Shown piece by piece: positions 53,270 through 61,484 of a stretch of DNA of 64,000 nucleotides. The position numbers and the translations under genes are program-made. Within the stretch, counting starts at the first letter, position 1. Every line of letters begins with the position of its first letter. Where the stretch lies: contig NZ_LT635450.1 of NCBI RefSeq assembly GCF_900120005.1, positions 246,996-310,995 on the forward strand, given 5' to 3'. Source of the stretch: Holdemania sp. Marseille-P2844 (GTDB taxonomy: Bacteria > Bacillota_I > Bacilli_A > Erysipelotrichales > Erysipelotrichaceae). The notes under the pieces were generated by a model. The model was not told the DNA's origin, searched no databases, and saw only the letters and a program-made list of their open reading frames with translations.

Positions 53270-53313
53270 TTTCGTTTCTTCAACGTGCATGTTCTTTCGT
53301 TTCTTCACCGTGC
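53267..53313. repeat. Two imperfect 22-base direct repeats, period 25
   Basis: TTCTTTCGTTTCTTCA(A/C)CGTGC occurs at 53267-53288 and 53292-53313 with one base difference. It follows the terminator and lies in a gene-free gap (53270-53511) in which I see nothing else. Confidence 0.75.
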
Positions 53314-53511
53314 TTTTTTTGTTTTTCAGCATGGGCTTTAAGATTGGCTGATTCTCGGCTTTTGCCCCTTCGCCTTTCTTGTCCTTCCGCCAGCCTGAAA
53401 TGAATTTTGCTTTTCCAATCGAAGCGTAATTACCAGAATCAAGGCCGGAAACCGTTCCGACCTTTTCCTCTCTTTGCCCTGTGTTTATCTGTTTCTTTAC
53501 CAAACTGCGGC

Positions 53512-54165
53512 TTATGCCTGACTGTTCCATTCGTCAAAGAATTCCTGGAGGTACTGTTCCATAAACGCCGTGCGTTTTCGAGCCAGACGCCGGCCTGTTT
53601 CCGTGTTCATCATTGATTCCAGAAGCAGCAGTTTTTCATAGAAATGGTTGATCACCGTGCTCCGCTCGCTGCGGTAAGCGGCAGCGTCCATCTGAGTGCG
53701 CGGCGGCAGTTTAGGGTCGTACATCGGATTGCCGACATGGCCGCCATAATAGAAGGTCCGGGCAATTCCAATCGCGCCGATCGCATCCAGCCGGTCCGCA
53801 TCCTGGACGATTTGCCCTTCTTTGGATAAGATCTGCTTTTCGCTCAGATTCTTGGAAAAAGACAAATGATCAAGTATCGTGAATACCGGTCTTTGAATCG
53901 ACGGATCAATTTCCGCCAGACGGTCTTCCAAAAGCTGATGTTCCTTTTGAGGATCCGCCGTCAGCTTATCGTCGATGACGTCGTGAAGCAGCGCTGCGGC
54001 GACGATCAGATAGAGATCGCAGGGCGCTTCGCTGCGGGTGATCAAGACCGCGTTGTTGACCACGCGCAGAATATGATCGAGACTGTGTCCGCTGGTGTCG
54101 CCGGCCAATTTGGATTGCGCGATGGCATAGAATTTCCGGCAGTTTTCAATTTGTGTGCTATTCAT
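53512..54165 (-). CDS. HD-domain phosphohydrolase (YedJ/YpgQ-like)
   Basis: 217 residues from the ATG at 54165, with GGAGAAAC upstream. The metal ligands are in SGHSLDHILRV (His), LLHDVIDD (His-Asp) and VQDADRLDAIGAIGIAR (Asp), the last being diagnostic of the YedJ-type group, whose members hydrolyse nucleotides or act in stress responses. GGHVGNPMYDP and the C-terminal KTAFMEQYLQEFFDEW-like end fit the family. No partner genes. Confidence 0.92.
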   Translation of the reverse strand: MNSTQIENCRKFYAIAQSKLAGDTSGHSLDHILRVVNNAVLITRSEAPCDLYLIVAAALLHDVIDDKLTADPQKEHQLLEDRLAEIDPSIQRPVFTILDHLSFSKNLSEKQILSKEGQIVQDADRLDAIGAIGIARTFYYGGHVGNPMYDPKLPPRTQMDAAAYRSERSTVINHFYEKLLLLESMMNTETGRRLARKRTAFMEQYLQEFFDEWNSQA

Positions 54166-54379
54166 GTTTCTCCTTTTCGGGCTCAAGCCGCCCGGTTTGT
54201 CTGTCAGGTTCCATTGTACTCCGTTTGTTCATCAATCAGGCTTGGGATGATTACAAGATGGAAAACTCAAACGATGCCGTCGTCGGCTTCGTCACAATCT
54301 GAATTTGAAGTAGAAAAATCGGATTCTCTTTTCTTGGAAGACGCCGAAAACACGCTTCTGCGGCAAACGCTTGCTTTGC

Positions 54380-54390
54380 GGGGGGGGGGG
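54380..54390. repeat. Homopolymer of 11 G residues
   Basis: Eleven consecutive G on the plus strand in an otherwise unremarkable gap, 215 bases upstream of the HD gene start and downstream of decayed sequence. Confidence 0.95.
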
Positions 54391-54402
54391 ATTCTTTTTT
54401 CG

Positions 54403-54640
54403 CTATCTCTGTTTCTGAGGGGCTGGATCAAAGATCTGATATCCGCTGACAGTCTGAATTTCCCCGCCGCTGACTTTAACAAAGCGTTATCGCATAATGC
54501 CAGAATCGACCGCGGCACGGCTGGCCTGTCGGATTTCTTCTCGCTGTTTGTCACTTGTTCGATTGAAATGGAGCTCCAGATAGATTGAAACCAACCCCAA
54601 TCCGCAGATTTGTACCCATGCCAGACCGCTGTCAAGCTCA
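54403..54640 (-). other. Possible remnant of a small membrane protein
   Basis: One minus-strand frame reads naturally: AWVQICGLGLVSIYLELHF, then TSDKQREEIRQASRAAVDSG, a TAA stop at 54489-54487, and then VSGGEIQTVSGYQIFDPAPQKQR to a TAG at 54405-54403. There is no proper start codon and it joins directly after the stop-interrupted gene upstream. It may be a decayed third gene of that operon. The remaining gap 54166-54379 shows nothing. Confidence 0.3.
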
Positions 54641-55141
54641 GCGCAGAGAAACGGAAGTGACCACCCGGCGGATCAGTGCTTCGTTCTGATCGTAAAAGTC
54701 CCGGTCAAACGATCCTGTTACGGTATAATACCGGGCTTGACCTTCAAAGAACAACAACTGCAGTCTGACGCTTCTGCCTTCCTTCAGCACCGCCAGCCGG
54801 CCGCGGTCACCCTGCCTTGAGACAACGAGCTGATCTTCAGAATCCATCAGTGGGAAAGTCCATGCGGGTACGCCATATTGATAAATCACCCTGAGCGCAT
54901 TCTGACCGGAAGGATCGCTGAGTGTCAGGCCATAATTCGGTGGAATTTCACTGATCAGCGGGGTGTGGATATTCGCATCGCACACACAGCTCCAGCCCGC
55001 TGGCAGTTCGATCGAAAATTCCGGATCTCAAGGTACTTCCGATTTAAACACGCAGCGTTTTTCTGCAAGATGCAGGAGAATACTGACGCTCAAAATTACT
55101 GCGATCAGAATGGGACAGACTTTCATCAAGCGGGAAATCAT
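54638..55141 (-). pseudogene. Small exported/membrane-anchored protein interrupted by TGA at 55028-55030
   Basis: From the ATG at 55141 the frame encodes a signal-anchor (MKVCPILIAVILSVSILLHLA), then KRCVFKSEVP, an in-frame TGA, and continues DPEFSIELPAGWSCVCDANI through IYQYGVPAWTFPL, to VVTSVSLR at 54638, 167 codons in total. Both halves keep one frame and natural composition, so one nonsense change (for example CGA to TGA) is the simplest cause. The start overlaps the glycosylase-like gene stop region with AGAGG upstream, showing a coupled operon. The family is not recognised. The downstream half has no credible start of its own. Confidence 0.7.
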
Positions 55142-55146
55142 TGTCA

Positions 55147-55752
55147 TCAACCTCTTTTACGAATCACGGCGTGAATTTGAGCGCGGATTTCCGGCATCCG
55201 CCGCTGCTCAAAGTCAGGATGATCCTTCAGCCATTTGCGGTTTAATGGAGAAGGGTGGGGCAGCGTAAAAACAGGAATCCCCCGGAAGCTCTGTGTATGG
55301 AAGATTAATTCTTCCAGCGCGAGTTCAGGATACAACCACTGTGCGGCATAGCTGCCGATCAAAATGATGCGCTGCGGCTGCACCAGTTCCAGTTCCCGCC
55401 GCAGATACAGCTCGGCACATTGCTTCGGCGGTCGAAGATCGCCGCTGCCTTTGGCTTTACCGGGATAACACCGGGCGATCGAAGCAATATAAAACAGCGC
55501 GGGATCATAAAATTCCGCATCCGTAATCTGATACCACTCCTGTTTCAGCTTTTTGCCGCTGGCGTCATTAAACGGCAGTCCGGTTTCCATTACGCGCCGG
55601 GACGGTGCCTGACTGATCTGAAATATTTTGGAATCGAGATTTCCCTGAAATACCGGGCGCGGTTCATCCTTGATCTGTTGCCGGCATTCCCGGCAGTTCT
55701 GAAGCTGAACTTTCAACCGTTCAAATTGTTCCCTTCGCTCTTCATTGTTCAT
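55147..55752 (-). CDS. Uracil-DNA glycosylase superfamily protein
   Basis: 201 residues from the ATG at 55752, chosen for its GAGGA site; an upstream ATG at 55785 lies on top of a TATAAT promoter element. The N-terminal LQNCRECR pair, FQISQAPSRRVMETGLPFNDASGKKL (motif A region), IASIARCYPGKAKGSGD, and LPHPSPLNRKWL (motif B with HPS) define the family. Typical members remove uracil from DNA, and the Cys pairs suggest an Fe-S cluster as in family 4 enzymes. The catalytic Glu/Asp expected next to the motif A Pro is not obvious, so activity is uncertain. Confidence 0.8.
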   Translation of the reverse strand: MNNEERREQFERLKVQLQNCRECRQQIKDEPRPVFQGNLDSKIFQISQAPSRRVMETGLPFNDASGKKLKQEWYQITDAEFYDPALFYIASIARCYPGKAKGSGDLRPPKQCAELYLRRELELVQPQRIILIGSYAAQWLYPELALEELIFHTQSFRGIPVFTLPHPSPLNRKWLKDHPDFEQRRMPEIRAQIHAVIRKRG

Positions 55753-56007
55753 TTCTTGTTCCTCAATCCTCGTGCTTTGTTTCATTATACCACGCTTTTA
55801 GGGAATTCATCCGGTGTTCCTTCAGGCTGTTGACCATTGGAATCTCATTGCAAAAGCGTAAGGAAAATGCTTTAATTCAGTCAGAAGCAAAACGACGCAA
55901 CGATTCAATGATCCGATTCATCCAAAGGGCGAAAAAACCGAGTTCATATAGTTTCGATCCAAGAGATCAGCCATTTTGCTGAAGCGTTATAAAAGGAGGA
56001 AAAAAGG

Positions 56008-56634
56008 ATGAAACCAAGTACGAGAATAATTTGTCTTGCCGGACTTCTGCTCAGTCTGCTGAGCAGCTGCCAACAGACCGCCGGTTCAAAATCAGAACTC
56101 AGCCTGAAAGCCGCTGCTTTCAATCAGGAAGACGCCGCGATTGCCAAACAATTTGGCTATTCGTCAGATCCCCTGATTTTCCAGTTTACAACGGACAGCT
56201 CCGTTCAATCGCTGCATTATACGGTCTATACGCTGAATCAGGGACAATGGGAAGCCCAATGGACCGGCGATCAAAGCTTATCCGGCCTCCGCGGCCGCAT
56301 CGCCGTATATACCGACGGACTGCCGAAGGGCTATACGTTGATTATGCAATGCGATAATGTCTGTGTGAAAGACGAACTGCGCGTGGAAAATCCCGATTTT
56401 TCAATGCCGGAACAAGCGGTCTTATCAACGGCGGTTCTGAGTGAAGAAACGTCATGGACGAAAGGCCGGGAATTCCCCATACTGGTTCAACAGATTTCCA
56501 CCCATGAAAATAAGGGCGCAGTAAATCTGGAACAATTTTTCAAACCGGATCACTTTTCCGATCAGGACGAGGTCTGGGCCTTGACTCTGATTTTTCAGGA
56601 ATCAGAGAATTCACGGCAGCTGCCTTCAAAGTGA
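56008..56634 (+). CDS. Lipoprotein of unknown function
   Basis: 208 residues. The signal has lipobox LLSSC (Cys about 21) with AAAGGAGG upstream. The mature part is beta-rich with SDPLIFQFTTDSSVQSLHYTVYTLNQGQWEAQWTG (spanning about 50-85) and a C-terminal EVWALTLIFQES, but I recognise no family. The gap 55786-56007 upstream has no gene. It lies next to an AT-rich MazG gene in the same direction without a clear terminator between them. Confidence 0.75.
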   Translation: MKPSTRIICLAGLLLSLLSSCQQTAGSKSELSLKAAAFNQEDAAIAKQFGYSSDPLIFQFTTDSSVQSLHYTVYTLNQGQWEAQWTGDQSLSGLRGRIAVYTDGLPKGYTLIMQCDNVCVKDELRVENPDFSMPEQAVLSTAVLSEETSWTKGREFPILVQQISTHENKGAVNLEQFFKPDHFSDQDEVWALTLIFQESENSRQLPSK

Positions 56635-56652
56635 TCCTTGAAAATCGCAAAT

Positions 56653-56681
56653 AGAAAACCCTATATGTAGGTGCTATAATA
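56653..56681 (+). promoter_or_regulatory. Promoter of the MazG-like gene
   Basis: TATAAT at 56676-56681; TAGAAA at 56653-56658 is a weak -35 with a 17-bp spacer. Confidence 0.5.
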
Positions 56682-56723
56682 GAAACGTACAAAACGACAA
56701 AGCAAAATTTGTGGAGGCAATTT

Positions 56724-57050
56724 ATGAGCGATTTCAGCATTAAGGATATGCTCTTCATGCAGCAGACATTGCAGGAAAAATATAAAGATAAGTGGGAAAC
56801 GATTGGCCCTGAAGCGGGAAAACACAAATTGTTGTGGATGATCGGCGAAATAGGCGAGGTCGTAGATATTATTAAGAAAAATGGAGACGTCAAGGCACTT
56901 GAAGATCATGCGTTACGAAGACATCTGATTGAGGAAATGGCGGATGTTCTTATGTATTACAACGATGTCCTTCTTTGTTATGGAATCAGTGATGAAGAAC
57001 TCAAAGAGGCATATACGACCAAATTTGAAAAAAATATGAAACGCTGGTGA
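56724..57050 (+). CDS. MazG-like nucleotide pyrophosphohydrolase
   Basis: 108 residues from the ATG at 56724 with GGAGG upstream. The helical all-alpha NTP pyrophosphatase core is seen as LLWMIGEIGEVVDIIKK (ExxE) and LIEEMADVLMYYNDVLLCYG (ExxD), the four acidic magnesium ligands. Such small enzymes convert (d)NTPs to NMPs and clean nucleotide pools. The gene is AT-rich relative to its neighbours and is followed by decayed mobile-type sequence, so it may be an acquired gene. Confidence 0.88.
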   Translation: MSDFSIKDMLFMQQTLQEKYKDKWETIGPEAGKHKLLWMIGEIGEVVDIIKKNGDVKALEDHALRRHLIEEMADVLMYYNDVLLCYGISDEELKEAYTTKFEKNMKRW

Positions 57051-57186
57051 ATTCCAGTTTGGGATATTTCCAACAAGCAAAAATCTCTCTTTCTTTCATA
57101 GACGGAAACAAATGATTTTTAGAAATGTGACGAAGGTTAATGGACCTTTGAGGTATAACCCCCACACTCTATCCATTGTAAAAGCT

Positions 57187-57475
57187 GTATTGGCAAGACC
57201 TGATGAACCTCTAATGCATAGCATAGCGGCATGAACAAGGGTATCCTGAATCGCCTTCGTGGGCATGATAATACCGTCCTGTGTTTTTATTTCTTGCCTT
57301 ATTTTGTGGTGCTAAAATGGTGCTCAACTTTACAAAACTGACTTAATCGGAGATATAAAGTAATAAATGGAACTATGCGGAAAACCATGATTTTAAGCCA
57401 TCTTCTCATGGTATCATAAACTTTTATGCAGACTTACAAGAAGATTTCCGTCTATTAAAGCAATAAAAAAATAAA
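57187..57475 (+). repeat. Decayed copy of the 39.7-kb repeat
   Basis: The stretch aligns by eye with 39713-39982: CTAATGC(A/G)TA in both, TTGTGGTGCT(A/G)AAATGGT in both, AATAAAAAA near the end in both. Stops and a one-base gain after TGCCTTA break the reading frame here. The gap 57051-57186 upstream holds nothing I can name. Confidence 0.65.
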
Positions 57476-57493
57476 CGGGATTTGAATCCCGTT
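57463..57493 (-). terminator. Terminator of the first Cof-type phosphatase
   Basis: AACGGGATT (minus, from 57493) pairs with AATCCCGTT (57482-57474) with a 2-base loop, followed by TTATTTTTTT. It starts 11 bases past the stop. Confidence 0.85.
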
Positions 57494-57503
57494 GTTTTTG
57501 CGT

Positions 57504-58325
57504 TTAGCTATTTTTTTCTGCCAACAGATGCTGGGCGATAAACTTCCCGACGCCGTCGTGATCGTGATCCGCCGTGATAAAATCCGCGGCACTTTTTGTT
57601 TTCTCGCTGCCGTTGGCCATGACCACGCCCATTCCGGCATGGATCGTCATGTCGTAATCGTTATCCGCATCGCCGAAGGTGCAAAGCTCCTCCATGGTGA
57701 AACCATGCAGCGCCATGACTTCTTTCAAGCCCTGCGTTTTCGATACCCGCGGATCCATGTATTCGAACAAAACGCTGGCCGTGATCAGGCCGGCCGATTT
57801 GGTTTTCGGAACGGTAAACGTATGACTGCGGGCAACGACCGTTTCCATCATTTCCGGATCACAGACAATCATGACCTTCGGCCGGGGTTGATTCAGAAAT
57901 TCATCATAATCGACCACATGGTAGGGAATATGATCTACCCGGGAAAGCCGCTGGATGAACCGGTCATCCTTGGGCGCAAACAATTCCCCCTGCCAGGGAA
58001 TCGCAAAGTTCACATCCAGATCCTGATAATGTTGGATGACCTGACGGATAACGTCACCGTCCAAAGGAAAACTGCTTTTTTCCACATTCAACAGAAAGTC
58101 AGCGATTTCCGCGCCGCCCGTACCGACAATCGCATCGACGAGTCCGTTAATGCCCCAACGCTCCAGTTGATTTTTAACACTATGCACATCCCGGCCCGTC
58201 GCCAGACCAAACAGAACGCCCTGCGCTTTTATTTTTTTAATTTGTTCGATGGTATAGGGAGAAACGACTCCCTGGCTGTTCAGCAACGTTCCATCCACGT
58301 CGCACATGATTGCTTTGATCGCCAT
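57504..58325 (-). CDS. Cof-type HAD sugar-phosphate phosphatase
   Basis: 273 residues. Motif I CDVDGTLLNSQG near residue 8 gives the nucleophile Asp and general acid Asp; GLATGRDV is motif II; motif IV FGDADNDYDMTIHAGMGVVMANG near 215 holds the metal Asp pair. The cap domain between is type C2B as in Cof/YidA proteins, which dephosphorylate sugar phosphates or nucleotides and flavin precursors. GAGGACT ribosome site. A second member lies at 61485. Confidence 0.93.
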   Translation of the reverse strand: MAIKAIMCDVDGTLLNSQGVVSPYTIEQIKKIKAQGVLFGLATGRDVHSVKNQLERWGINGLVDAIVGTGGAEIADFLLNVEKSSFPLDGDVIRQVIQHYQDLDVNFAIPWQGELFAPKDDRFIQRLSRVDHIPYHVVDYDEFLNQPRPKVMIVCDPEMMETVVARSHTFTVPKTKSAGLITASVLFEYMDPRVSKTQGLKEVMALHGFTMEELCTFGDADNDYDMTIHAGMGVVMANGSEKTKSAADFITADHDHDGVGKFIAQHLLAEKNS

Positions 58326-58546
58326 TTTCTAGTCCTCTCTGATTTCACAGTCCTATTCATTATAAATCAAAAAACAGGGAATGCGGACATTGATTCGTAA
58401 ATTCGTTAATTCACACAAAAATTTCCATGTCAGCCTCTTCTGGATCCCAAACCAGAAACCCTAAAACTTAACCTGAAATTAACAAAAGTCCGGCCTGGCT
58501 CCACTTCGCGCATGGTATAATTGAAAAAAGAAAGAAGAGGAATCCC

Positions 58547-59317
58547 ATGTATCAGATAAAGAATTTTCAGGATAACGACGACGTCCGGACGCTTGATCAG
58601 CTCGGCCCATTTACCGTCATCGAATATCTGCGCGATCTCAGCGTTACGCCCGGCTCTGCCATGACCGCTTATTATTGCAATGAGATGAATGTTCGCAAAC
58701 GGCAGGTACTTTGCGATCTGGCGCAGGCCGATATCACCGTCCAGGCCGGCGCGATGCAGTGGATGGTCGGCGATGTGAAGGCAACGACCGGCGTCAAAGG
58801 AGTCGGCGATCTGTTAGGCAAAGCGATCCGCGGCAAGGCAACCGGCGAATCGGCGATCAAGCCGGAATACACCGGCAGCGGCACCTTGGTGCTGGAGCCG
58901 ACTTACAAACATTTAATCTTGATGGATGCCGCAGATTGGAACGGCTCCGTCGTTCTTGACGATGGTTTATTCTTAGCCTGCGACTCCCGATTGCAGCACA
59001 AAGCAGTCATGCGCTCGAATTTCTCCTCCGCGGTAGCGGGCGGCGAAGGTTTGTTTAATTTGAGCTTGAACGGGTCCGGCGTCTTCTGCATTGAATCCGA
59101 TTGCCCGAAAGAAGAACTGGTGGAAATCACATTGAAAGACGACGTGCTGAAGGTTGACGGCAACTTTGCGATCGCCTGGAGCAATTCGCTGCAATTTACC
59201 GTGGAGCGTTCCAGCAAGTCCCTGATCGGTTCTGCCGCTTCCGGCGAAGGACTGGTCAACGTGTATCGCGGCACAGGGAAGGTTTTGTTAGCGCCGGTCG
59301 CAACGCTGCCGCGATAA
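58547..59317 (+). CDS. AIM24-family protein
   Basis: 256 residues of beta-rich sequence with QADITVQAGAMQWMVGDVKATTGVKG and EPTYKHLILMDAADWNGSVVLDDGLFLACD, which match the AIM24/TRAP-like double beta-roll family. The family is widespread in bacteria, named for a yeast mitochondrial protein, and has no settled molecular activity in bacteria. GAAGAGGAA ribosome site; a TATAAT at 58516-58521 is the likely -10 box. Confidence 0.88.
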   Translation: MYQIKNFQDNDDVRTLDQLGPFTVIEYLRDLSVTPGSAMTAYYCNEMNVRKRQVLCDLAQADITVQAGAMQWMVGDVKATTGVKGVGDLLGKAIRGKATGESAIKPEYTGSGTLVLEPTYKHLILMDAADWNGSVVLDDGLFLACDSRLQHKAVMRSNFSSAVAGGEGLFNLSLNGSGVFCIESDCPKEELVEITLKDDVLKVDGNFAIAWSNSLQFTVERSSKSLIGSAASGEGLVNVYRGTGKVLLAPVATLPR

Positions 59318-59365
59318 GATCCTTTACGCAAAAAAAGACGGAATATCGGTGCTTCCGTCCTCTAT

Positions 59366-59392
59366 GATCCGAAATCTTTCGGATCTTTTTTT
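59366..59392 (+). terminator. Terminator after AIM24
   Basis: Perfect 9-bp stem GATCCGAAA-tc-TTTCGGATC (59366-59385) followed by seven T residues. A smaller hairpin GACGGAA/TTCCGTC precedes it. Confidence 0.9.
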
Positions 59393-59604
59393 CTTCGCGG
59401 GCCAAAGATCTTGCATTATTCCTTCCACAAGATTTCCGCTGTCTGACATCGGGGAGCCTGACCCTTTTTTACAACGAAGAAAAACATGATCGACAGGAAA
59501 TCCCGATATTTCTTCACTTTCAATGAAAGGCGCTTCGAAGATCGGCACGCCGCAGTCCTGAACCCTGCGCCAGCATTTTCCGTCTTACTTCCCGATTTCA
59601 GACT

Positions 59605-60018
59605 TTACTGAACGATGAAGTCGGACGATTGGAAATGGCTGTAATACCTTCCGCTTTTGGCGGTAAATAGAATTCTGATCTTCCCTGATTCCTCGGGTTC
59701 CCGCTTTTCCCGGGATGCTTCCGTCCTTTTTGGCAACGGGTCTTCCTGAACGCCGATGATTGTCAGCCACCCCTTCAAACAAACGCCGCGGTAAAACCGC
59801 TGATCCATAAAGTAAAGGCTGGCTGGCCGTTGATCAATTCCCGGAAAAGAAAACGCCGCCGCTTCCACTTCAAACCAGAAGCCGCAAATTCCCTCACGCC
59901 GGCAGGCTTGCGGCAGCGTCCAGGTTTCAGGATATCCCTGATCGTCGATGAAGCTGCAAACGACATCGCTGACATGATCCGCCAGTTTTCCAATCGTCTG
60001 TTCTGGATTTCTTATCAT
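59605..60018 (-). CDS. Flavin-nucleotide-binding protein (pyridoxamine 5'-phosphate oxidase-like)
   Basis: 137 residues from the ATG at 60018 with GGAG upstream. VSDVVCSFIDDQGYPETWTL and CLKGWLTIIG resemble the split-barrel fold of flavin-binding stress proteins, with GKIRILFTAKSGRYYSHFQ as the last strands. The key FMN-binding residues are not clear, and the family link is by overall pattern. It starts 26 bases downstream of GrpB in the same direction, so the two may be co-transcribed. Confidence 0.55.
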   Translation of the reverse strand: MIRNPEQTIGKLADHVSDVVCSFIDDQGYPETWTLPQACRREGICGFWFEVEAAAFSFPGIDQRPASLYFMDQRFYRGVCLKGWLTIIGVQEDPLPKRTEASREKREPEESGKIRILFTAKSGRYYSHFQSSDFIVQ

Positions 60019-60043
60019 TTCTATTCTCCTGTTCTTAATGAAC

Positions 60044-60616
60044 TCAAAAATCATTCTCGCGGTATTTTTCCGCTTTTCCTTTCTGCGTATACTCCCGAAT
60101 CATTTCCGTTTTAGCCGCGGTGTAGCCGTCACGATCAAAGCGATACAATTTTGCCAGCCACAGCTTCAGCTGTTGATATGCCAAAGCGGCTTTTGGATGA
60201 TCAATCAGGTAATCCCGGAAAAACAGCTCGTCATGATCGCCCGGCCGGCGCAGATGGAGATGAAAGACACGCTCCGCAAAGCCCTGCGGCGTATAGCCTT
60301 TATTGAAGGACATTCGCAACTCCGACTGACTCATGCATAAATATCCCGCATCGAGAAGCCGTGCTTGCATGTCTTCCCAATTCGCCTCTTCCGTCGTTTC
60401 CACCAGAATATCCACAATCGGTTTCGCCCAAATTGTTCCTATGGCCGTACTGCCGATATGTTCCATGCGGATCAGCTGATTTTCAGGCAGCTGACTTTTC
60501 AGGAATGAAGATTCCTCTGCATAGAATTGCGGCCATTCCTGACGGGGCGGGACCAATTCGATTGGAAAGAGATGCCACAATTCTTCTAACGACATTTCAG
60601 ATAAAGCCTTTGTCAT
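60044..60616 (-). CDS. GrpB-family protein (UPF0157)
   Basis: 190 residues. HIGSTAIGTIWAKPIVDILVE is the nucleotidyltransferase-like core (G-S-T-A then K-P-I-V-D-I), and AYQQLKLWLAKLYRFDRDGYTAAKTEMI is the conserved C-terminal helix pair of GrpB. These have a fold resembling CoaE-linked or nucleotidyltransferase domains; function is unproven. AAAGGAGGA ribosome site. Confidence 0.92.
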   Translation of the reverse strand: MTKALSEMSLEELWHLFPIELVPPRQEWPQFYAEESSFLKSQLPENQLIRMEHIGSTAIGTIWAKPIVDILVETTEEANWEDMQARLLDAGYLCMSQSELRMSFNKGYTPQGFAERVFHLHLRRPGDHDELFFRDYLIDHPKAALAYQQLKLWLAKLYRFDRDGYTAAKTEMIREYTQKGKAEKYRENDF

Positions 60617-60738
60617 AAACAGTCCTCCTTTGCGGGCAGTGAAGGCCAGGATGAAGCAGCTGAAACGTCTAAGCCTGAGTGATCCCGGATTCGCGGCGAA
60701 GATCCCGCCTCCGGCTACACGCTCACGCTTTCGCTTTC

Positions 60739-61401
60739 TTATGTCATCGCAAAACTCTTATCAATCCAGTTCTGGATCGCGGCGTCTGTCAGGACACCGT
60801 CCAGCGTCAGTGTGATCCAGTGCTTTTTATTCATGTGAAAAGCCCGGTACTGGCCTGGCTTACCGACTTCTTCCGCAATCATAGCCGGCTGTGCTTTTAC
60901 GACAAGAATTTCGATCCATCCCTCGCGCTGCGGATCCAGCTTGCGGCTTTCAATCGTCATCAGCACGCCAAACCATTTCAAGGTTTTCTTATGGCGCAAA
61001 GCTGCGGAATGGGGCGAAGCTTCCCAAAGGTATTCCGGCTGCACATCATAACGTTCGCGGAGATAGCCGACGATCCGCCGGGCTTGTTCCGCCTGAAACG
61101 TGTCGGTGATAAAGCAGGCGGCGGCAATACGGGCAAGTTCCTGCCGGCACAATTCGCGCAGCACCGTTACGAAATGACCCTGCGCGGCTTCAGATTTAAT
61201 CAGCGTATATTCTTCTCCGGTAGCCGGATCTGTCAATGAATAGTCAGGCTGCCCCTTATCCACAACGACGCGAAGCAGGAACTGACCTTCGTTGATCGGC
61301 GTTTCCCATAAAAACTGATTACCGGACTCGCGGAACCCGAAGGCAAGCAGCCGCGCCGGATCCGGTTTTTTGAAATGAAACAGGGCCTCCCATTCCCTCA
61401 T
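60739..61401 (-). CDS. MmcQ/YjbR family DNA-binding-like protein
   Basis: 220 residues from the ATG at 61401 with GGAGAAAA upstream. The C-terminal YDVQPEYLWEASPHSAALRHKKTLKWFGVLM and KNKKHWITLTLDG-like HMNKKHWITLTLDGVL, WIDKSFAMT, match the MmcQ/YjbR fold (a CyaY-like double wing). The N-terminal 100 residues (DYSLTDPATGEEYTLIKSE) are the extra domain in longer Bacillota members. Function is unknown. Confidence 0.9.
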   Translation of the reverse strand: MREWEALFHFKKPDPARLLAFGFRESGNQFLWETPINEGQFLLRVVVDKGQPDYSLTDPATGEEYTLIKSEAAQGHFVTVLRELCRQELARIAAACFITDTFQAEQARRIVGYLRERYDVQPEYLWEASPHSAALRHKKTLKWFGVLMTIESRKLDPQREGWIEILVVKAQPAMIAEEVGKPGQYRAFHMNKKHWITLTLDGVLTDAAIQNWIDKSFAMT

Positions 61402-61484
61402 GTTTTTTCTCCTCTCAGCGGTCTTGTCCTCAACCCGCATGCGATGTTTTCTACAACTCCAAAACAGGGATAATCAGCATATCC

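Noticed and set aside
54267-54635. Minus-strand 122-residue frame
   Set aside because: Composition is unnatural, it runs through the poly-G tract, and a different frame in the same place reads better.
59324-59548. Minus-strand 74-residue frame (GTG start) containing IESEEISGFPVDHVFLRC, with upstream Cys residues in the same frame
   Set aside because: It looks partly natural and could be a zinc-binding remnant, but it has no ribosome site, overlaps the AIM24 terminator and is preceded by a stop. I could not support it as a gene.
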